Shown here: positions 58,362 through 64,000 of the stretch, piece after piece
Position numbering within the stretch: the stretch's first letter is position 1
How the letters are laid out: each line of letters opens with the position of its first letter
NCBI GenBank assembly: GCA_950022655.1
Contig: OX465581.1
Coordinates: 105,011,125-105,075,124, forward strand
DNA length: 64,000 nt
DNA from: Alentia gelatinosa
Taxonomy: Eukaryota; Annelida; Polychaeta; Phyllodocida; Polynoidae
Reading direction: 5' to 3'
Made by a program: the position numbers and the translations under genes
Notes under the pieces: generated by a model
Database searches by the model: none
What the model saw: the letters and a program-made list of their open reading frames with translations, nothing else
Told to the model about the DNA's origin: nothing

Positions 58362-61300
58362 TAGGATAAGATCACAAGGCGGATTAACCGTTAGCGCATT
58401 TAGAATAACACGTCACGCATCCAGAGACCGCGCGGTTGCTTAGATACGTGACGAGGACAAGATGCGTGACGTAGATTAACATAGATACCGTTACCGGGTG
58501 AGTTGCGTAGAGTTGCCTTGAGTCCTCACATATATTAATATATTGAAATATATAGACATACACATGATTCGTTTTAATCTTGGCCACTGCATTCCACTCC
58601 TGAAGTTTTGGCTCCGGACTTCACTCGGCTTCGCCTCATGAAGTCACTTTGCCAAACTTCAGTCGTGGAATACGGTGGCCAAGATTAAAACTCATCCAGT
58701 TTTACGATAATACTATACAGGTATAGATGCAAAGGAAATGGTTTACCTTCTCACTGTAGTCCCTACTATATAAAATGTGAACTTTGTATAATATGCTGGA
58801 TGAATTACTGATATATGTATATCTTCAGATGACCCATGTATCGCATGTTCCAATCAGACACAACGTTGTGAAATCAGCACCAATGGAACAGCAAATAAAA
58901 CATTGAATTGCATTTGCCGTCCAGGTTTCAAAGGTGATCATTGTAAAATAGGTACGGAGAATATAACATACATTTATTGTCGGAGTACCTGTCATTCAAG
59001 ATGTTAATCCAGTAGCAAATGGATACTACGTTGATTATATGATTCTTAGCCACGATCAAACATGTTATAAAAACTAACTTGGGTACCAGATAACGTGTTA
59101 TTCATTTCGGCTTACTAACATTGAACTTGAACATGGTGTAATTATGTGATTGTGGAGTCTACTTAAGGTGATTCTTTTTGTTTATGTATGCATGCATTCA
59201 TGGTGAAATTATGACGAAGGCGTCTGCAGTTATCCCTAATTTGCACGAATAATCATATAATACATACCAGGGCTGTGCTGGAATTCTCCCCCATCAAGCT
59301 ATTTCAATAATGGAAAATTTAAGAACATGATGATAATCATCCGTGCTATTCCATTCCCGACATTTGAGGCTTTAGCATACTTGATCCCCTAGTTGATTGC
59401 AATTGAAATTATAATCCGAGATGATAATTTCTCAATGCATGTATTATCATCATAGACAGGGGCATGATGGAAGGTATCATTCTCCATCTGTTCACCTTTA
59501 ACAGACATTGCTTACTGTCTCAATACGACCTGTTTAAACGGGGGAACATGTCTTGAGATGGAGGCTGGCTTCTCGTGCGAATGCATCGACGGATTCACAG
59601 GACCTCGTTGTGATATCGGTGAGATATTATAATTAATATGCAAAGAAAAGACTACAAGTATTCCATGATAATCGACCTAGCAACATGAACCTTCTCCACA
59701 ATCATTACTTCGAAATGCGCTCATAATCTAATAACATATAATCACTATTTTCCAATTGGACCGTCGGTGGTCTTCACGCAGTAATTATTGTTCATCTTTG
59801 TGGTGGGTGTCGATGAAGTGCATTTTTATTTTGCCATTTTTTCCGTCTAGAAATTGATGCGTGCAACCTGTTTCCATGTCAGAATGGGGGCACTTGTAGG
59901 ACCGGCGTCAACACCTCCAAATGTGAATGTCCACAAGGCTTTGAGGGGGAACAATGCCAGCAAGGTAATGCAGTATAAAGACTCAGACGCCCTTATGTTC
60001 ATAAGGGAAGGGCATCGCACTACAGCAGTTCTACCCTATGAGAGGTAGTCCTTTTGCAAACACTAGAGGCTTGTCCGCTCTGTAGACACGTCCAGTAAAA
60101 CAGAAGTGCCTTACTGCCGTATGGTCTGTAGGATTATATAGATCTAACACACATTTGAAGCGGTATCATGCAGTTTTGAGTATTAAACCCATGTACACCA
60201 TTTTATGCAGAAAAAATCTTTTTAAGTACCACAAAATTAGAGATATACATGAAATTTTCAATTACATCCAATAAGTCATACTTTTGTTCGACAGGTCTTA
60301 ACCATAGCATGAGTTGTCATCACATGCAGAATACAATGGCATGTGTTGCTAACAGGTGTATACAAATATTTTATCTGCAGAAGTGAATGAGTGCCTCTCT
60401 AGCCCATGTGCAAATGGGGGTGGGTGTCTGGATGGTCAAGGTTGGTTTTTATGTCGGTGCCAACCCGGATTTTCAGGAACAACATGCGAACTTGGTAAGT
60501 ACTTGACAATTGGTAAATTGGAATTTGAGGAAAGTGAAGTGCTTATAACTTCAATAACTAAAGTCCTGCAATGAGATTTTCGCGGACTTTCTGGGGCTTT
60601 TCATGCAATGCCTGTGGTCCTTCCCGCGACAGACATACATTTATATAATTTTCTCTTCCTATATGTATTGGCACTGTGGACGTCTATGTTGTGCTTTTAT
60701 GTTATATATATGATACCACTATAGAGGATCGATTTTCACCTAGGGGTCTTTGATTCTGTCTCGAATTAAGAATATAAACATTAATATATTTCTCCTGATT
60801 ACATTGTGGGTTTGTTCACAGATTCATGCACAAATTTCCTATGCCTTCGAGGCGGGGACTGTGTCATGGAAAACCACGAACCTCACTGCCAATGTCCTGC
60901 GGGCTATCTAGGACAACACTGTGAAAGAAGTAAGAAATATATATCTCTCTCTCTCTGTCTGATATGGAATTAGACTAGGTAAATTAACATTCGGGTACAT
61001 TTGATCAATGGTACCATTACATTCCATATTTGTACGTCGAAATTGGTTATTACCGTGGTTATAGCAAGTTTGCTGAAATATATAACAGCTTCCAAGAAAA
61101 GAGAGCTTTTGTGAGAATAAAGCAAACCCCATCTTTGTAGATGTTTGTGACGAACAACAGTGTCTCCATGGATCCCAGTGCACGGTGGAAGAGGGTAGGG
61201 CTTTCTGTCACTGCCCGGTCGGTTACAACGGGAGCTTGTGTGAAAACAGTAAGTATGCCTCCGGTAAAATAATGGACATATTTTGGACACCATAGTTATT

Positions 61301-62676
61301 GTTCTGTATGTATCAATTGATTTGTATTCATTTTAGCTGAAGCTGTAACAGTATGACTATTAATTTCAGAAGTAGATCACTGTCTACCAAACCAATGCCA
61401 CAACAATGGCACCTGTGTAAACACGGAAAATACATTTTTATGCGTCTGCGGACCAGACTTCGACGGCCCCTTCTGCGAAAGAGGTAAACACATGTTCATA
61501 TACATCATAAGCGTATGTGTTTAAAATCAGAGCAAACTCTATTCTTTATCACTTTTTGATACATCGTTATGGGTTCTCCTTTTGAGGTCTCAGGACTGTC
61601 CTTTAAAGGAAATAATTTTCGGTTAATTCATTATCACATGATTGATTTTCTTAGTATATAGATAAAGTTTTGCTTTTTCATATTTCGAATTGCTCTCGCA
61701 TGATTAACCCCTTCGATGTGTATCTTTCTTCACTAGTATATTATACATTGTCTTATATTGGCTTATTCGTATATTAGACTATTCTTTAAAAGATAAGTGC
61801 TACACTACTGTATTTTAGTCTTGCTTAATACATACTTATTATCAAGTATCTTTATACGATGATCAATACATGATTTTTATCATTCATTGAATCAACATGT
61901 TTTTATACTAGCATTTAACCATGGGGCCATCCATGAAATATGTACTCAGAATTTCTGAAATATTGACCCCACACCACCCCCACCCAATCATGTATGAAAC
62001 AGAACAGAGCATAAGCAGAATTTCCGAAATCGTTGACTCCATCCCAACCCCCTCAGTGTGTACATACTTTATGGATGGTCCCCTAAGATAGTTAGTGTGC
62101 TGATTAAAGTTGGATAGCCTTTGATATATCAACTCTTATGGAACTCTTAAGTGGGTGTTCCACCAAACAGGCGCTCCGTAGGCGTGTTTTCACTCTCCAG
62201 CCAACATTGCTCTCCGGGTGACAATGAACAGGCCAGCAGATTCTGGCTGGCAACGAGGTTTTGTACACACTGTGAGGGGCTGGTGGTCGGCAGGGCCAGC
62301 TGTGAAGACGTTATTTGATGTTATGAGCTGTTCCACCTAGCAGATCATCGCAGCCGACGTACAATTTGGGAGGGCAATTGTCGCCGACGACCACAATGCC
62401 ATCAGCCGTTGCTAGCGCCTGTTTGGTGAACGCCCACTTTCCACATTATGGCGATACAAAACATGGATAATTCAACACAGATGGCAAGATTAACTTGGCA
62501 TTCTACACCATACATGTATATCAACAGAGAGCGGTGTTCCTATATGTGCTCAGCTGTGTTTTTTTCAGATGGCTGTATGAATCATGTGTGTCTTCATGGC
62601 GCGGTGTGCAGGCTGACTGACGCCGGGCCGCACTGCTCGTGTCATCCAGGCTACAAGGGAAAACACTGCGAGATCA
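30082..62676 (+). CDS. Secreted or surface SRCR/multi-EGF protein (3' end beyond window)
   Basis: Eighteen exons join without a frame break into about 698 residues. Exons: 30082-30147 (signal peptide), 38727-38924 and 39358-39460 (SRCR), then EGF exons 41022-41132, 53646-53759, 54238-54363, 54614-54727, 56048-56173, 56445-56558, 58123-58242, 58829-58951, 59505-59618, 59851-59964, 60381-60494, 60822-60929, 61141-61248, 61370-61483, and 62569-62676. Every EGF exon encodes one six-Cys domain and is phase 1-1, so domains can be gained or lost without shifting the frame. Several begin DIDEC, EIDAC or EVNEC, a calcium-binding EGF start. The domain plan suits an extracellular adhesion or recognition protein; I know no specific orthologue. 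The terminal exons lie past the right edge. A Gypsy provirus and many MITEs occupy its introns. Confidence 0.8.
33090..33710 (-). pseudogene. DIRS-type RT/RNase H fragment
   Basis: On the minus strand, 33703-33443 encodes [23 protein letters not shown], the RNase H 'HINxLEL' signature of DIRS-order elements. 33377-33090, after stops, encodes [18 protein letters not shown] and WSAEPD, matching the 'TVDLFASRxN...PD' segment that follows in this group. Stops and frame breaks separate the parts, so this is a decayed copy and not the same as the intact element at 21.2-25.9 kb. Confidence 0.6.
33840..34075. repeat. GTCTTAG-rich repeat, left part
   Basis: Repeats short GTCTTA/ATCTTAGAGG blocks (ATATCTTAGAGGATC, GGTGTCTTAGAGGTATC) and contains GTCTCAGCCCAAGAC. 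A related part (ATCTCAGCCCAAGACTGTCTT) lies at 35340-35510, on the other side of the satellite, so the arrays may have expanded inside one element. Confidence 0.45.
34112..34212 (+). repeat. 14-bp minisatellite, about seven units
   Basis: Tandem CAGTCCGCACTCAC / CAGTCCGCACTCAA units with few changes, running directly into the hexamer satellite. Confidence 0.85.
34213..35158 (+). repeat. CCACAA/CCACCC hexamer satellite, ~950 bp
   Basis: Hexamers of the form CCACAA, CCACAC, and CACCCA alternate irregularly. Because the repeat has no stops, all frames of both strands stay open (His/Pro/Thr-rich one way; Gly/Val/Cys-rich the other). The strand bias (C and A only) is almost absolute. No coding meaning is inferred. 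Confidence 0.95.
35190..35285 (-). repeat. tRNA-like (SINE-head-like) segment
   Basis: On the minus strand GGTAAGGCATCCGGC resembles an A-box region, and GGTGTTCAAACCCCGG, about 30 bases on, resembles a B box. No full cloverleaf or tail was worked out. It may be the head of a decayed SINE. Confidence 0.3.
35340..35520. repeat. GTCTTAG-rich repeat, right part
   Basis: Contains GTCTCAAGATCTACCG, TGTCTTAGATTCTTTAGG, and CTCAGCCCAAGACTGTCTTG, resembling 33840-34075. The two flank the satellite arrays. Confidence 0.45.
36536..37364. mobile_element. Foldback MITE, ~830 bp with ~390-bp arms
   Basis: The ends CAGGGGGCTGTTTCACTA and (reverse strand) CAGGGAGCTGTTTCACTA are inverted. Inner blocks also pair: ATTAAGCaATGAAA, ATACATATAACCTATAAT, GAAGATATCgGCGTTTGAATTT, and TCATaGCAAA in the left arm match the reverse complement of the right arm. 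Little loop remains (about 36925-36975). A CAGGG terminus would suit hAT-type elements, but I see no 8-bp target duplication. No transposase is present. Confidence 0.7.
37809..37965. mobile_element. 157-bp MITE with ~25-bp terminal inverted repeats
   Basis: Starts GGACCTGTTTCACTAGTTTC and ends with its near-perfect reverse complement. The inner TGTTTCACTAG block resembles the ends of the neighbouring 36536-37364 element, so the two may share a transposase source. Confidence 0.75.
37985..38200 (+). mobile_element. Possible degenerate LTR fragment
   Basis: GTATAATAAAGATTGT, ACTTACCGAAAAC, and AACCAACCTACGT occur in the same order and spacing as in the 3' half of the solo LTR at 5356-5883. Similarity is patchy and neither end was found. 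Confidence 0.3.
38727..39460 (+). CDS. SRCR domain, two exons
   Basis: Exon 38727-38924 reads [40 protein letters not shown] to GQIWIDQ. Exon 39358-39460 reads [20 protein letters not shown] to [15 protein letters not shown]. Joined in phase 0 they give one scavenger-receptor Cys-rich domain of about 100 residues; I count six Cys, the group A pattern. The first exon runs 0-0 and the second 0-1, handing over to the phase-1 EGF exons. Confidence 0.9.
40332..40418. repeat. (TA)n microsatellite
   Basis: About 87 bp of AT dinucleotides in the intron before the first EGF exon, followed by CATACATACATT. Confidence 0.95.
41022..41132 (+). CDS. First EGF exon
   Basis: Reads [18 protein letters not shown] then [16 protein letters not shown]: six Cys in EGF spacing, phase 1-1, with TTTCACAG acceptor and GTAATT donor. 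Confidence 0.9.
   Translation, partial: VPVYQTHVKMLDPVSIFNPASTCVSAPQRTQVAGVK
41393..42265. mobile_element. Tigger/pogo-like MITE, ~873 bp
   Basis: Begins CAGTAGAACCCCGCC and ends GCGGGGGTTCACTG, each flanked by TA. An internal CCCGCGTAAGCGGTCA motif links it to the family at 20354-21159. The right end resembles the solitary terminus at 14310-14337. No transposase ORF. Confidence 0.7.
42817..43082 (+). repeat. 5' LTR of the Gypsy element
   Basis: 266 bp, TG...CA, with AATAAA at 42995-43000. The primer-binding site follows after one base. Confidence 0.93.
43152..44342 (+). CDS. gag: Gag of the Gypsy element
   Basis: 396 residues. This would be the structural protein of a virus-like particle. 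The N-terminal half is a helical retrotransposon-gag region ([37 protein letters not shown]). A Lys/Glu-rich linker, an Arg-Gly repeat box (about residues 318-350), and one CCHC zinc knuckle (C-x2-C-x4-H-x4-C, about residues 355-368) follow. The ORF stops at TGA 44340-44342, immediately after a slippery heptamer. Confidence 0.93.
   Translation: MADQQPDDDADRLRMDLDVNRETRDNLKMYSKSIGRCNGVNKENLREWLEAVGYTKRMTGASQTLVIQMVGYLAQGGLATFIETTLSSWNEEDISWEKLEEEISKTYLGEDEKKYLRLKVDRMAQLEGESVRDYGVRFSEAVRIAYEEDQLSEILNKERVIDAFIDGLSDRLVQSNADMQNPTSLKEAVKFACRASKATERRGRRSKTEEENAMAAASESGNKNKNKDGDGGKPKDPMNELCHLMKSLQQTLKSVDKRIEGKENMAAVGAPTPTKTEDKNMAGIGNNQSPANVTDPATRQPQGGTSAPIVYQFNAPVTRGRGRGRGRGRGRGRGNGYRGNQNNGNGSGRGPRGPCFTCGNYGHFARDCHVYQDNTQGGMETFQEFQPEESAFYSGN
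44333..44339 (+). promoter_or_regulatory. -1 ribosomal frameshift site GGGAAAC
   Basis: Read in gag frame as tcG GGA AAC, then the stop TGA. This is a canonical X XXY YYZ heptamer. Slipping back one base enters the pol frame, which is open from 44315 (just after TGA at 44312-44314) to 47980. The overlap of the two frames is only 28 nt and the heptamer lies inside it. A downstream stimulatory structure was not evaluated. Confidence 0.75.
44363..47980 (+). CDS. pol: Pol of the Gypsy element: protease, RT, RNase H, integrase
   Basis: The open frame starts at 44315, with no ATG until 44375; 44363 is a GTG counted here as residue 1, and the protein probably arises by frameshift from gag. Domains: aspartic protease (LADSGA, about 15-20), RT (palm YLDD at 318-321), RNase H (TDASD, Asp 467), integrase zinc region (HEEVGH, His 665, and CAVC), integrase catalytic Asp 731, Asp 791, and Glu 827 (35 residues between the last two), then a C-terminal barrel-like part. 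The final ~200 residues are a charged, Gly/Ser/Asp-rich tail of unknown role. No internal stops. Confidence 0.93.
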   Translation: MNIRMDVGEKEYIALADSGACRSMMKCSVVEELCGKNVKEMDLVQGERLKSLSGHVIDTEGVCMINLLGESIPFYVVKEMGHDMLLGIDALGILGAHIDCRNKTITLKDREYKWGPENGGERYVEGILNELDEWRLRFPEVFSGKIDPHFRRKGVQMTIDTAGHDPVHQKPYRVPLQKRRMVEEEIRGLLQKDIIRPSQSPWSSPVLLVPKSDGSVRCVVDYRKVNDISKKDAHPMPQVLDIFDQLHGSKMFSTIDLKSAYWQIPIDPKSREKTAMATHMGLFEWNVMPFGLANSGAVWQRYINSVLSPLISKSVLVYLDDIIVFSKDEAEHTRHLEEVMTLLARNHLTANPDKCTFRRTEIKLLGYIVSTEGVSPDPEKTKAIREMPPPQCIKDVRSFLGMANYYRMCVKGFSEIAAPLVGLTKKNAHFRWGVQEENAWNALKNELISDKVMAFPDLNRPFILYTDASDYCVGGILTQKDGKGVERPIQYLSKTLSEVQSRWAVIEKEAYAVVWALEKFKPYIWGSILSIVTDHRPLVNLFKTKINNSKIQRWAITLAEYGAPIEYRKGSQNVRADMLSRPPRQRDRLQGAVMWDFWKHSKLSPTEVEKGQVRMRERKWAEQGRGRFVIHNRIVYSLGKKGGNDDKPRLVVPRSLTEEVIVQAHEEVGHMGVEKTMKRLDEQFWWNGMARQVFEQLEKCAVCNAHRTKRLFPPTSNMPIPTRPGEVMGMDLIGPMPISENGNRYCLMIIDHCSGWAEAEPIPDKSAESVFRVLFDKYVPRYGAPAIMVCDRGCEFKNHTVDTYLNKLGTKVHYTTSYHPQSNGKTERFNRTIKSILAKLVDARANRWESALGPALMAHRRAVSAATGYSPYFLQYGREPIPIAADLGGASHESFTAILDDRLKAMKQAYVIVKNNLESQQKRNKDRLDKRPRAVPLEKGNSVLLFQPAAAPLNPRFQSGFVVIGTNGVTAAIKGPDGKIQTVNVDRLRLDKNLVESKNMNKALGVRARARNLRTYPSDTRRYGEASSRGTLRRGTGGIAAGRKGGPRAKASEPSRNRFGRSDVDTGVSDRDSERHGNGRGTDSDGDSEYDSDWLGTRTHTSRKGINVEREDSGREHLYGGESDVESNDDDEYIPPDGSKGAGDDTRAGSRQIDGGQKGQGVDRAARGVRGNQAEKAGAGRSTIVLPYAGPSLRSGRQTVKYRLK
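48012..49928 (+). CDS. env: Envelope-like glycoprotein of the Gypsy element
   Basis: 638 residues. Seen: an N-terminal hydrophobic signal (about 1-19), a furin-type RPKR at 123-126, followed at once by a Gly-Leu-Ile-Asn hydrophobic segment, coiled-coil-like heptads (about 150-230), a Cys-containing ectodomain with N-x-S/T sites, one transmembrane helix (about 539-560), and a ~78-residue cytoplasmic tail. A cleavage site directly before a GLxN..GK..KFLFG segment is the hallmark of errantivirus Env and baculovirus F-type fusion proteins. It starts 31 bases after pol in another frame; expression from a spliced RNA is likely, with CAAAACCAG just upstream as a candidate acceptor. Function inferred. 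Confidence 0.85.
   Translation: MWCAWILGILCLAMSYFAQDMQMEGIVNDGVIITKAGSSRIIGGSWSLVVTIERPQTPDLKQWKEDTENVINQLKPMYEDKRRDMWKLRMNLVDDRITWGKELIRCGRVDPTTGPNKDTNSDRPKRGLINIVGKAIKFLFGLATTSDLNSVKEELRSLQRSSFAVRHNHHKLISVMNLTRMFVKEDREDINKLNQATEELNRISDRLARRMSWLDEALTHLRIYGMVEGHIEMMEALSHDFIRRAEIFNRQFLALERNDLNRDILPPKVLRETLALMTELGYDAINEHWYYKYMNVLPLWSQSGEDSQMVYQISLVTVEKEVFLNYRLQYFPVPMNPEYDRQIVGNQLVAISTASKDSFRVMTDLCVGNAPKVCQPVVMNYPSVCEAEMITMANPKRCNVSLFSAGSKDPKLYRLIDDASSVVVVSRKKVTIRKLCSGQVPQIVNHVGVGLYHLNRTCRLKSKEWEVKGMSIGTSNVTILPKKWVKLPRLNITWPKALDPITVKELKLGRRNEIPIIALPDVQEDYLGWDRTNRFSIYGGSMGIAAIVVVLVSVVVTIYVNRDRIKNRCIKKIVDDEDSDVGPEHPQIIIENNVNEPISIPMRDIVNPPVTPRMREMVMSVNRNVGQGEKVVERKDKK
49929..50301 (+). other. Untranslated region between env and the 3' LTR
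   Basis: Carries a purine-rich AAAGGGGGATGAG (about 49931) and a weaker purine stretch right before the LTR (GGGATAAGGA). The latter is in position for a polypurine tract. Confidence 0.5.
50302..50567 (+). repeat. 3' LTR of the Gypsy element
   Basis: 266 bp, differing from the 5' LTR at GTAATGCGG (versus GTAACGCGG) and GGCTCATGC (versus GGCTCGTGC). Start is uncertain by one base. Confidence 0.93.
50700..51720 (+). pseudogene. LINE endonuclease remnant, frameshifted
   Basis: 50711-50926 reads [16 protein letters not shown] and [13 protein letters not shown], the start of an apurinic-type endonuclease domain of non-LTR retrotransposons. After a frameshift, 50898-51092 reads [13 protein letters not shown] and [10 protein letters not shown]. 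After another, [10 protein letters not shown] (about 51130) supplies the GDxN motif. 51365-51715 is open without recognised motifs. At least two frameshifts make it non-functional. Copy is just right of the Gypsy element. Confidence 0.7.
51721..53645 (+). other. Intron before the second EGF exon
   Basis: AT-rich. Short (ACAAG)n tract at about 52525-52545, like the one in the LINE 3' region at 63257-63280. No exon or recognised element. Confidence 0.45.
53646..53759 (+). CDS. Second EGF exon
   Basis: [14 protein letters not shown], then [12 protein letters not shown]: six Cys, phase 1-1. First EGF exon after the provirus-bearing intron. Confidence 0.88.
54190..54740 (+). repeat. Duplicated EGF exon pair, copy 1
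   Basis: Exons 54238-54363 ([15 protein letters not shown]...GFTGANCEQ) and 54614-54727 ([16 protein letters not shown]...[10 protein letters not shown]). Both exons, the intron between them, and the flanking intron edges closely match 56010-56570. Confidence 0.88.
55941..56000. repeat. (TA)n microsatellite
   Basis: About 60 bp of AT dinucleotides just upstream of the second copy of the duplicated exon pair. Confidence 0.95.
56010..56570 (+). repeat. Duplicated EGF exon pair, copy 2
   Basis: Exons 56048-56173 ([15 protein letters not shown]...[10 protein letters not shown]) and 56445-56558 ([16 protein letters not shown]...[10 protein letters not shown]). Intronic blocks such as GATTGCCCATT and TATACAACTACTTTCTAG also match copy 1. 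Confidence 0.88.
56941..57840. mobile_element. Two head-to-tail copies of a MITE
   Basis: Starts TAAAGCCGGATGCCCATCTA and ends with its near-inverse (TAGATAGGCATTGGGCTTTA). At about 57505-57535 an internal right end (GGTAGATGGGCATTAGCCTTA) runs directly into a second left end (AGCTGGATGCCCATCTATCG). Copy 1 is 56941-57521 and copy 2 about 57522-57840, the latter shortened internally. Both share ATTAGTTCCCAAATCGTATA and CCTAGCTGTCCTACATCTAC. No coding sequence. Confidence 0.8.
58123..58951 (+). CDS. EGF exons seven and eight
   Basis: 58123-58242 reads [14 protein letters not shown]...[12 protein letters not shown]. 58829-58951 reads [13 protein letters not shown]...[12 protein letters not shown], with an N-x-S/T-rich loop. 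Both phase 1-1. The intron between holds a (TA)n tract and a hairpin. Confidence 0.88.
58299..58354. repeat. (TA)n microsatellite
   Basis: About 56 bp of AT dinucleotides immediately after the EGF exon ending at 58242. Confidence 0.95.
58569..58692. repeat. Hairpin with ~38-bp stem
   Basis: TTTTAATCTTGGCCACTGC...ATTCCAC...TGAAGTTT on the left pairs with AAACTTCAG...GTGGAAT...GGTGGCCAAGATTAAAA on the right. The loop also has CACTCGGCTTCGCCTC. It is probably a short foldback element. Confidence 0.8.
59505..61483 (+). CDS. EGF exons nine to fourteen
   Basis: Six consecutive exons: 59505-59618 ([13 protein letters not shown]), 59851-59964 ([14 protein letters not shown]), 60381-60494 ([14 protein letters not shown]), 60822-60929 ([14 protein letters not shown]), 61141-61248 ([14 protein letters not shown]), 61370-61483 ([14 protein letters not shown]). 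Each completes a six-Cys EGF domain and keeps phase 1-1. Introns here are the shortest of the gene (120-420 bp). Confidence 0.9.
62569..62676 (+). CDS. EGF exon fifteen, last in window
   Basis: [14 protein letters not shown]...[14 protein letters not shown], phase 1-1 with TTTTTCAG acceptor and GTGAGC donor. Because it ends in phase 1 with no stop, the gene continues to the right. Confidence 0.9.
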
Positions 62677-63101
62677 GTGAGCGTAAAAAATCTACCCGTC
62701 AAAGACTATGCTCTTCTAATAACCAATGCCATATTTCTGTCATGCTTAAAGATACGTAATACTGATAATCTATCCTACATATATATATGTTTTATTTAAG
62801 TCGTAAATATTACCGCAATTACCTGTATTCAGGGTATCATCTTGTACCTTGAAAATATCATTTAATGATTATTAGAAAAGGTTATACAACATTAAAGCAA
62901 AATACTGTCATCTATTTTGGAATCACACCCTCGGTATCTATCAGAATTCAAAACCAGGATGAATTTAACCATTTATAAGGGACTGATGAGGAATCAAAAT
63001 GCTGTGGATTATGATAGTTAGCAAACAGTAATTTAAATGAGTTTATGATCAACCCGTAATGAATAGGAGTCACAGGTCAACTGGGCTATGATGGTGTATT
63101 T

Positions 63102-64000
63102 TTTTTTTTATTTATTTTTTTTTTTTTATTCAGTAAGCAAATTACATTCACCCACGTGGGCGTTCTTACATGCATTGCAAAGGAAGAGAAGAGAGGATAT
63201 GTACAATTAAACTATAAGCAATATTCACATATTGTAATAGTTCTCAGGGACAAACAGGACAAGACAAGACAAGACAAAACATATTCTGAGTTATTACATT
63301 ATATAATGCGATAGTGGGTGTAATTCCCTATATCTTGTAACGTAAATCAACCTTCGGCTGCTGACTGACCACTGAAAACCTACCTACCATAGGTTTGGGT
63401 TTTGTAACAGATATTCTTTGATATACAATTTAAAGTGAGATTTGTCCGGATGCTGTTGTACTTCTTTGGGTAAATCGTTCCAGATTTTTATCCCTAAGTA
63501 AAGGGGTGAATTCCTGAATTTTTCAGTTCTGGGGAAGTCATGTTTTATGCTTATTTTATCATTCTGTCTTGTGTTTTTTATACCTTCTTTACAATGCATC
63601 GGGTCATGTGACCACCATAAGACATGCATTAACAAGTGAACTACCCTTCTATACCTTAACGGCCTTATCTTACATTGACTATAGAGTTCATCAATTGGGT
63701 GCTCACGTATTCGATGTAATCCCAGAGAGGCTCTCATACATTGATTAAACGATACGTCAAGAGCATTTTGATCTCTTAATGAGCAGCTTGTGTATAAGAA
63801 ATCTACATAATCAAATATTGGCATTATAGTCTGTTTAAGTATCAAAACCCTAGTTTGTTCTGGTAATAAGTATTTAAGCAACCGCATCTTTTGCATTTTC
63901 AATCTAGAGTCCGAGACTATTTTTTGAACCTGGTATTTGTGAGATAGAACACTGTCAAGTATAATACCCAAATAGTTAAATTTATAGGCCCTTTCAAGAA
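63102..64000 (-). mobile_element. 3' part of a LINE, running off the right edge
   Basis: Minus-strand frame from the edge to TAG at 63384 encodes MGIILDSVLSHKYQVQKIV, LPEQTRVLILKQTIMPIFDYVDF, and ASLGLHRIREHPIDELY: the C-terminal thumb and tail of a non-LTR reverse transcriptase (jockey/CR1-like). A 3' UTR with a (GTCTT)n-like tract (about 63257-63280) and an A-rich tail (63131-63102 read in minus) follow. The frame is open as far as the window shows, so the copy may be recent. Confidence 0.8.

Noticed and set aside
1..64000. CRISPR array, bacterial operons or ribosomal RNA genes
   Set aside because: Repeats present are tandem satellites or transposon ends without spacer structure, and gene structure is clearly eukaryotic.

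Overview
The window is eukaryotic and looks like a lophotrochozoan invertebrate (mollusc-like). Genes are split into short exons by AT-rich introns with GT/AG borders, host coding is GC-richer than the background, and mobile elements are dense: a Ngaro-type tyrosine-recombinase retrotransposon, an env-bearing Gypsy element, LINE remnants, a tRNA-headed SINE, Tigger-like and foldback MITEs, and (TA)n tracts. The phylum is inferred from this character, not from a species-specific marker.

Three host genes can be assembled exon by exon with consistent phases. (1) At 207-4484 (+) lie the last eight exons of a CEBPZ/Noc1-like ribosome-biogenesis protein, cut by the left edge. (2) At 10232-19992 (-) lies a complete seven-exon DRAP1 (NC2-alpha) gene: an orthodox histone fold followed by a C-terminal region roughly twice the usual length, with an AT-hook. 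It converges on CEBPZ. (3) From 30082 (+) past the right edge runs a secreted or cell-surface protein: a signal-peptide exon, one SRCR domain from two exons, then at least fifteen EGF exons, all in phase 1-1.

The rest is accessory DNA. Between CEBPZ and DRAP1 are a tandem repeat and a 528-bp solo LTR whose empty site survives in the neighbouring repeat copy. DRAP1 introns hold a SINE, a tyrosine-recombinase relic, a hairpin and four copies of a dispersed repeat. At 20.2-25.9 kb a Tigger-like MITE beside a (TA)n tract abuts a complete Ngaro-like element (gag, RT/RNase H, tyrosine recombinase, split direct repeats). Intron 1 of the SRCR/EGF gene (30.1-38.7 kb) contains a DIRS-type relic, a 14-bp minisatellite, a ~950-bp CCACAA/CCACCC satellite and two foldback MITEs.

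The most striking feature is a 7.75-kb provirus-like Gypsy element (42817-50567) in an intron of the SRCR/EGF gene, in the same orientation as that gene. It has nearly identical 266-bp LTRs, intact gag and pol, a textbook -1 frameshift heptamer touching the gag stop codon, and an intact envelope-like ORF with a signal peptide, a furin-type site and a transmembrane anchor, as in errantiviruses. Farther right, an EGF exon pair has been duplicated together with its introns, two MITE copies sit head to tail, and the window ends inside the 3' part of a LINE.
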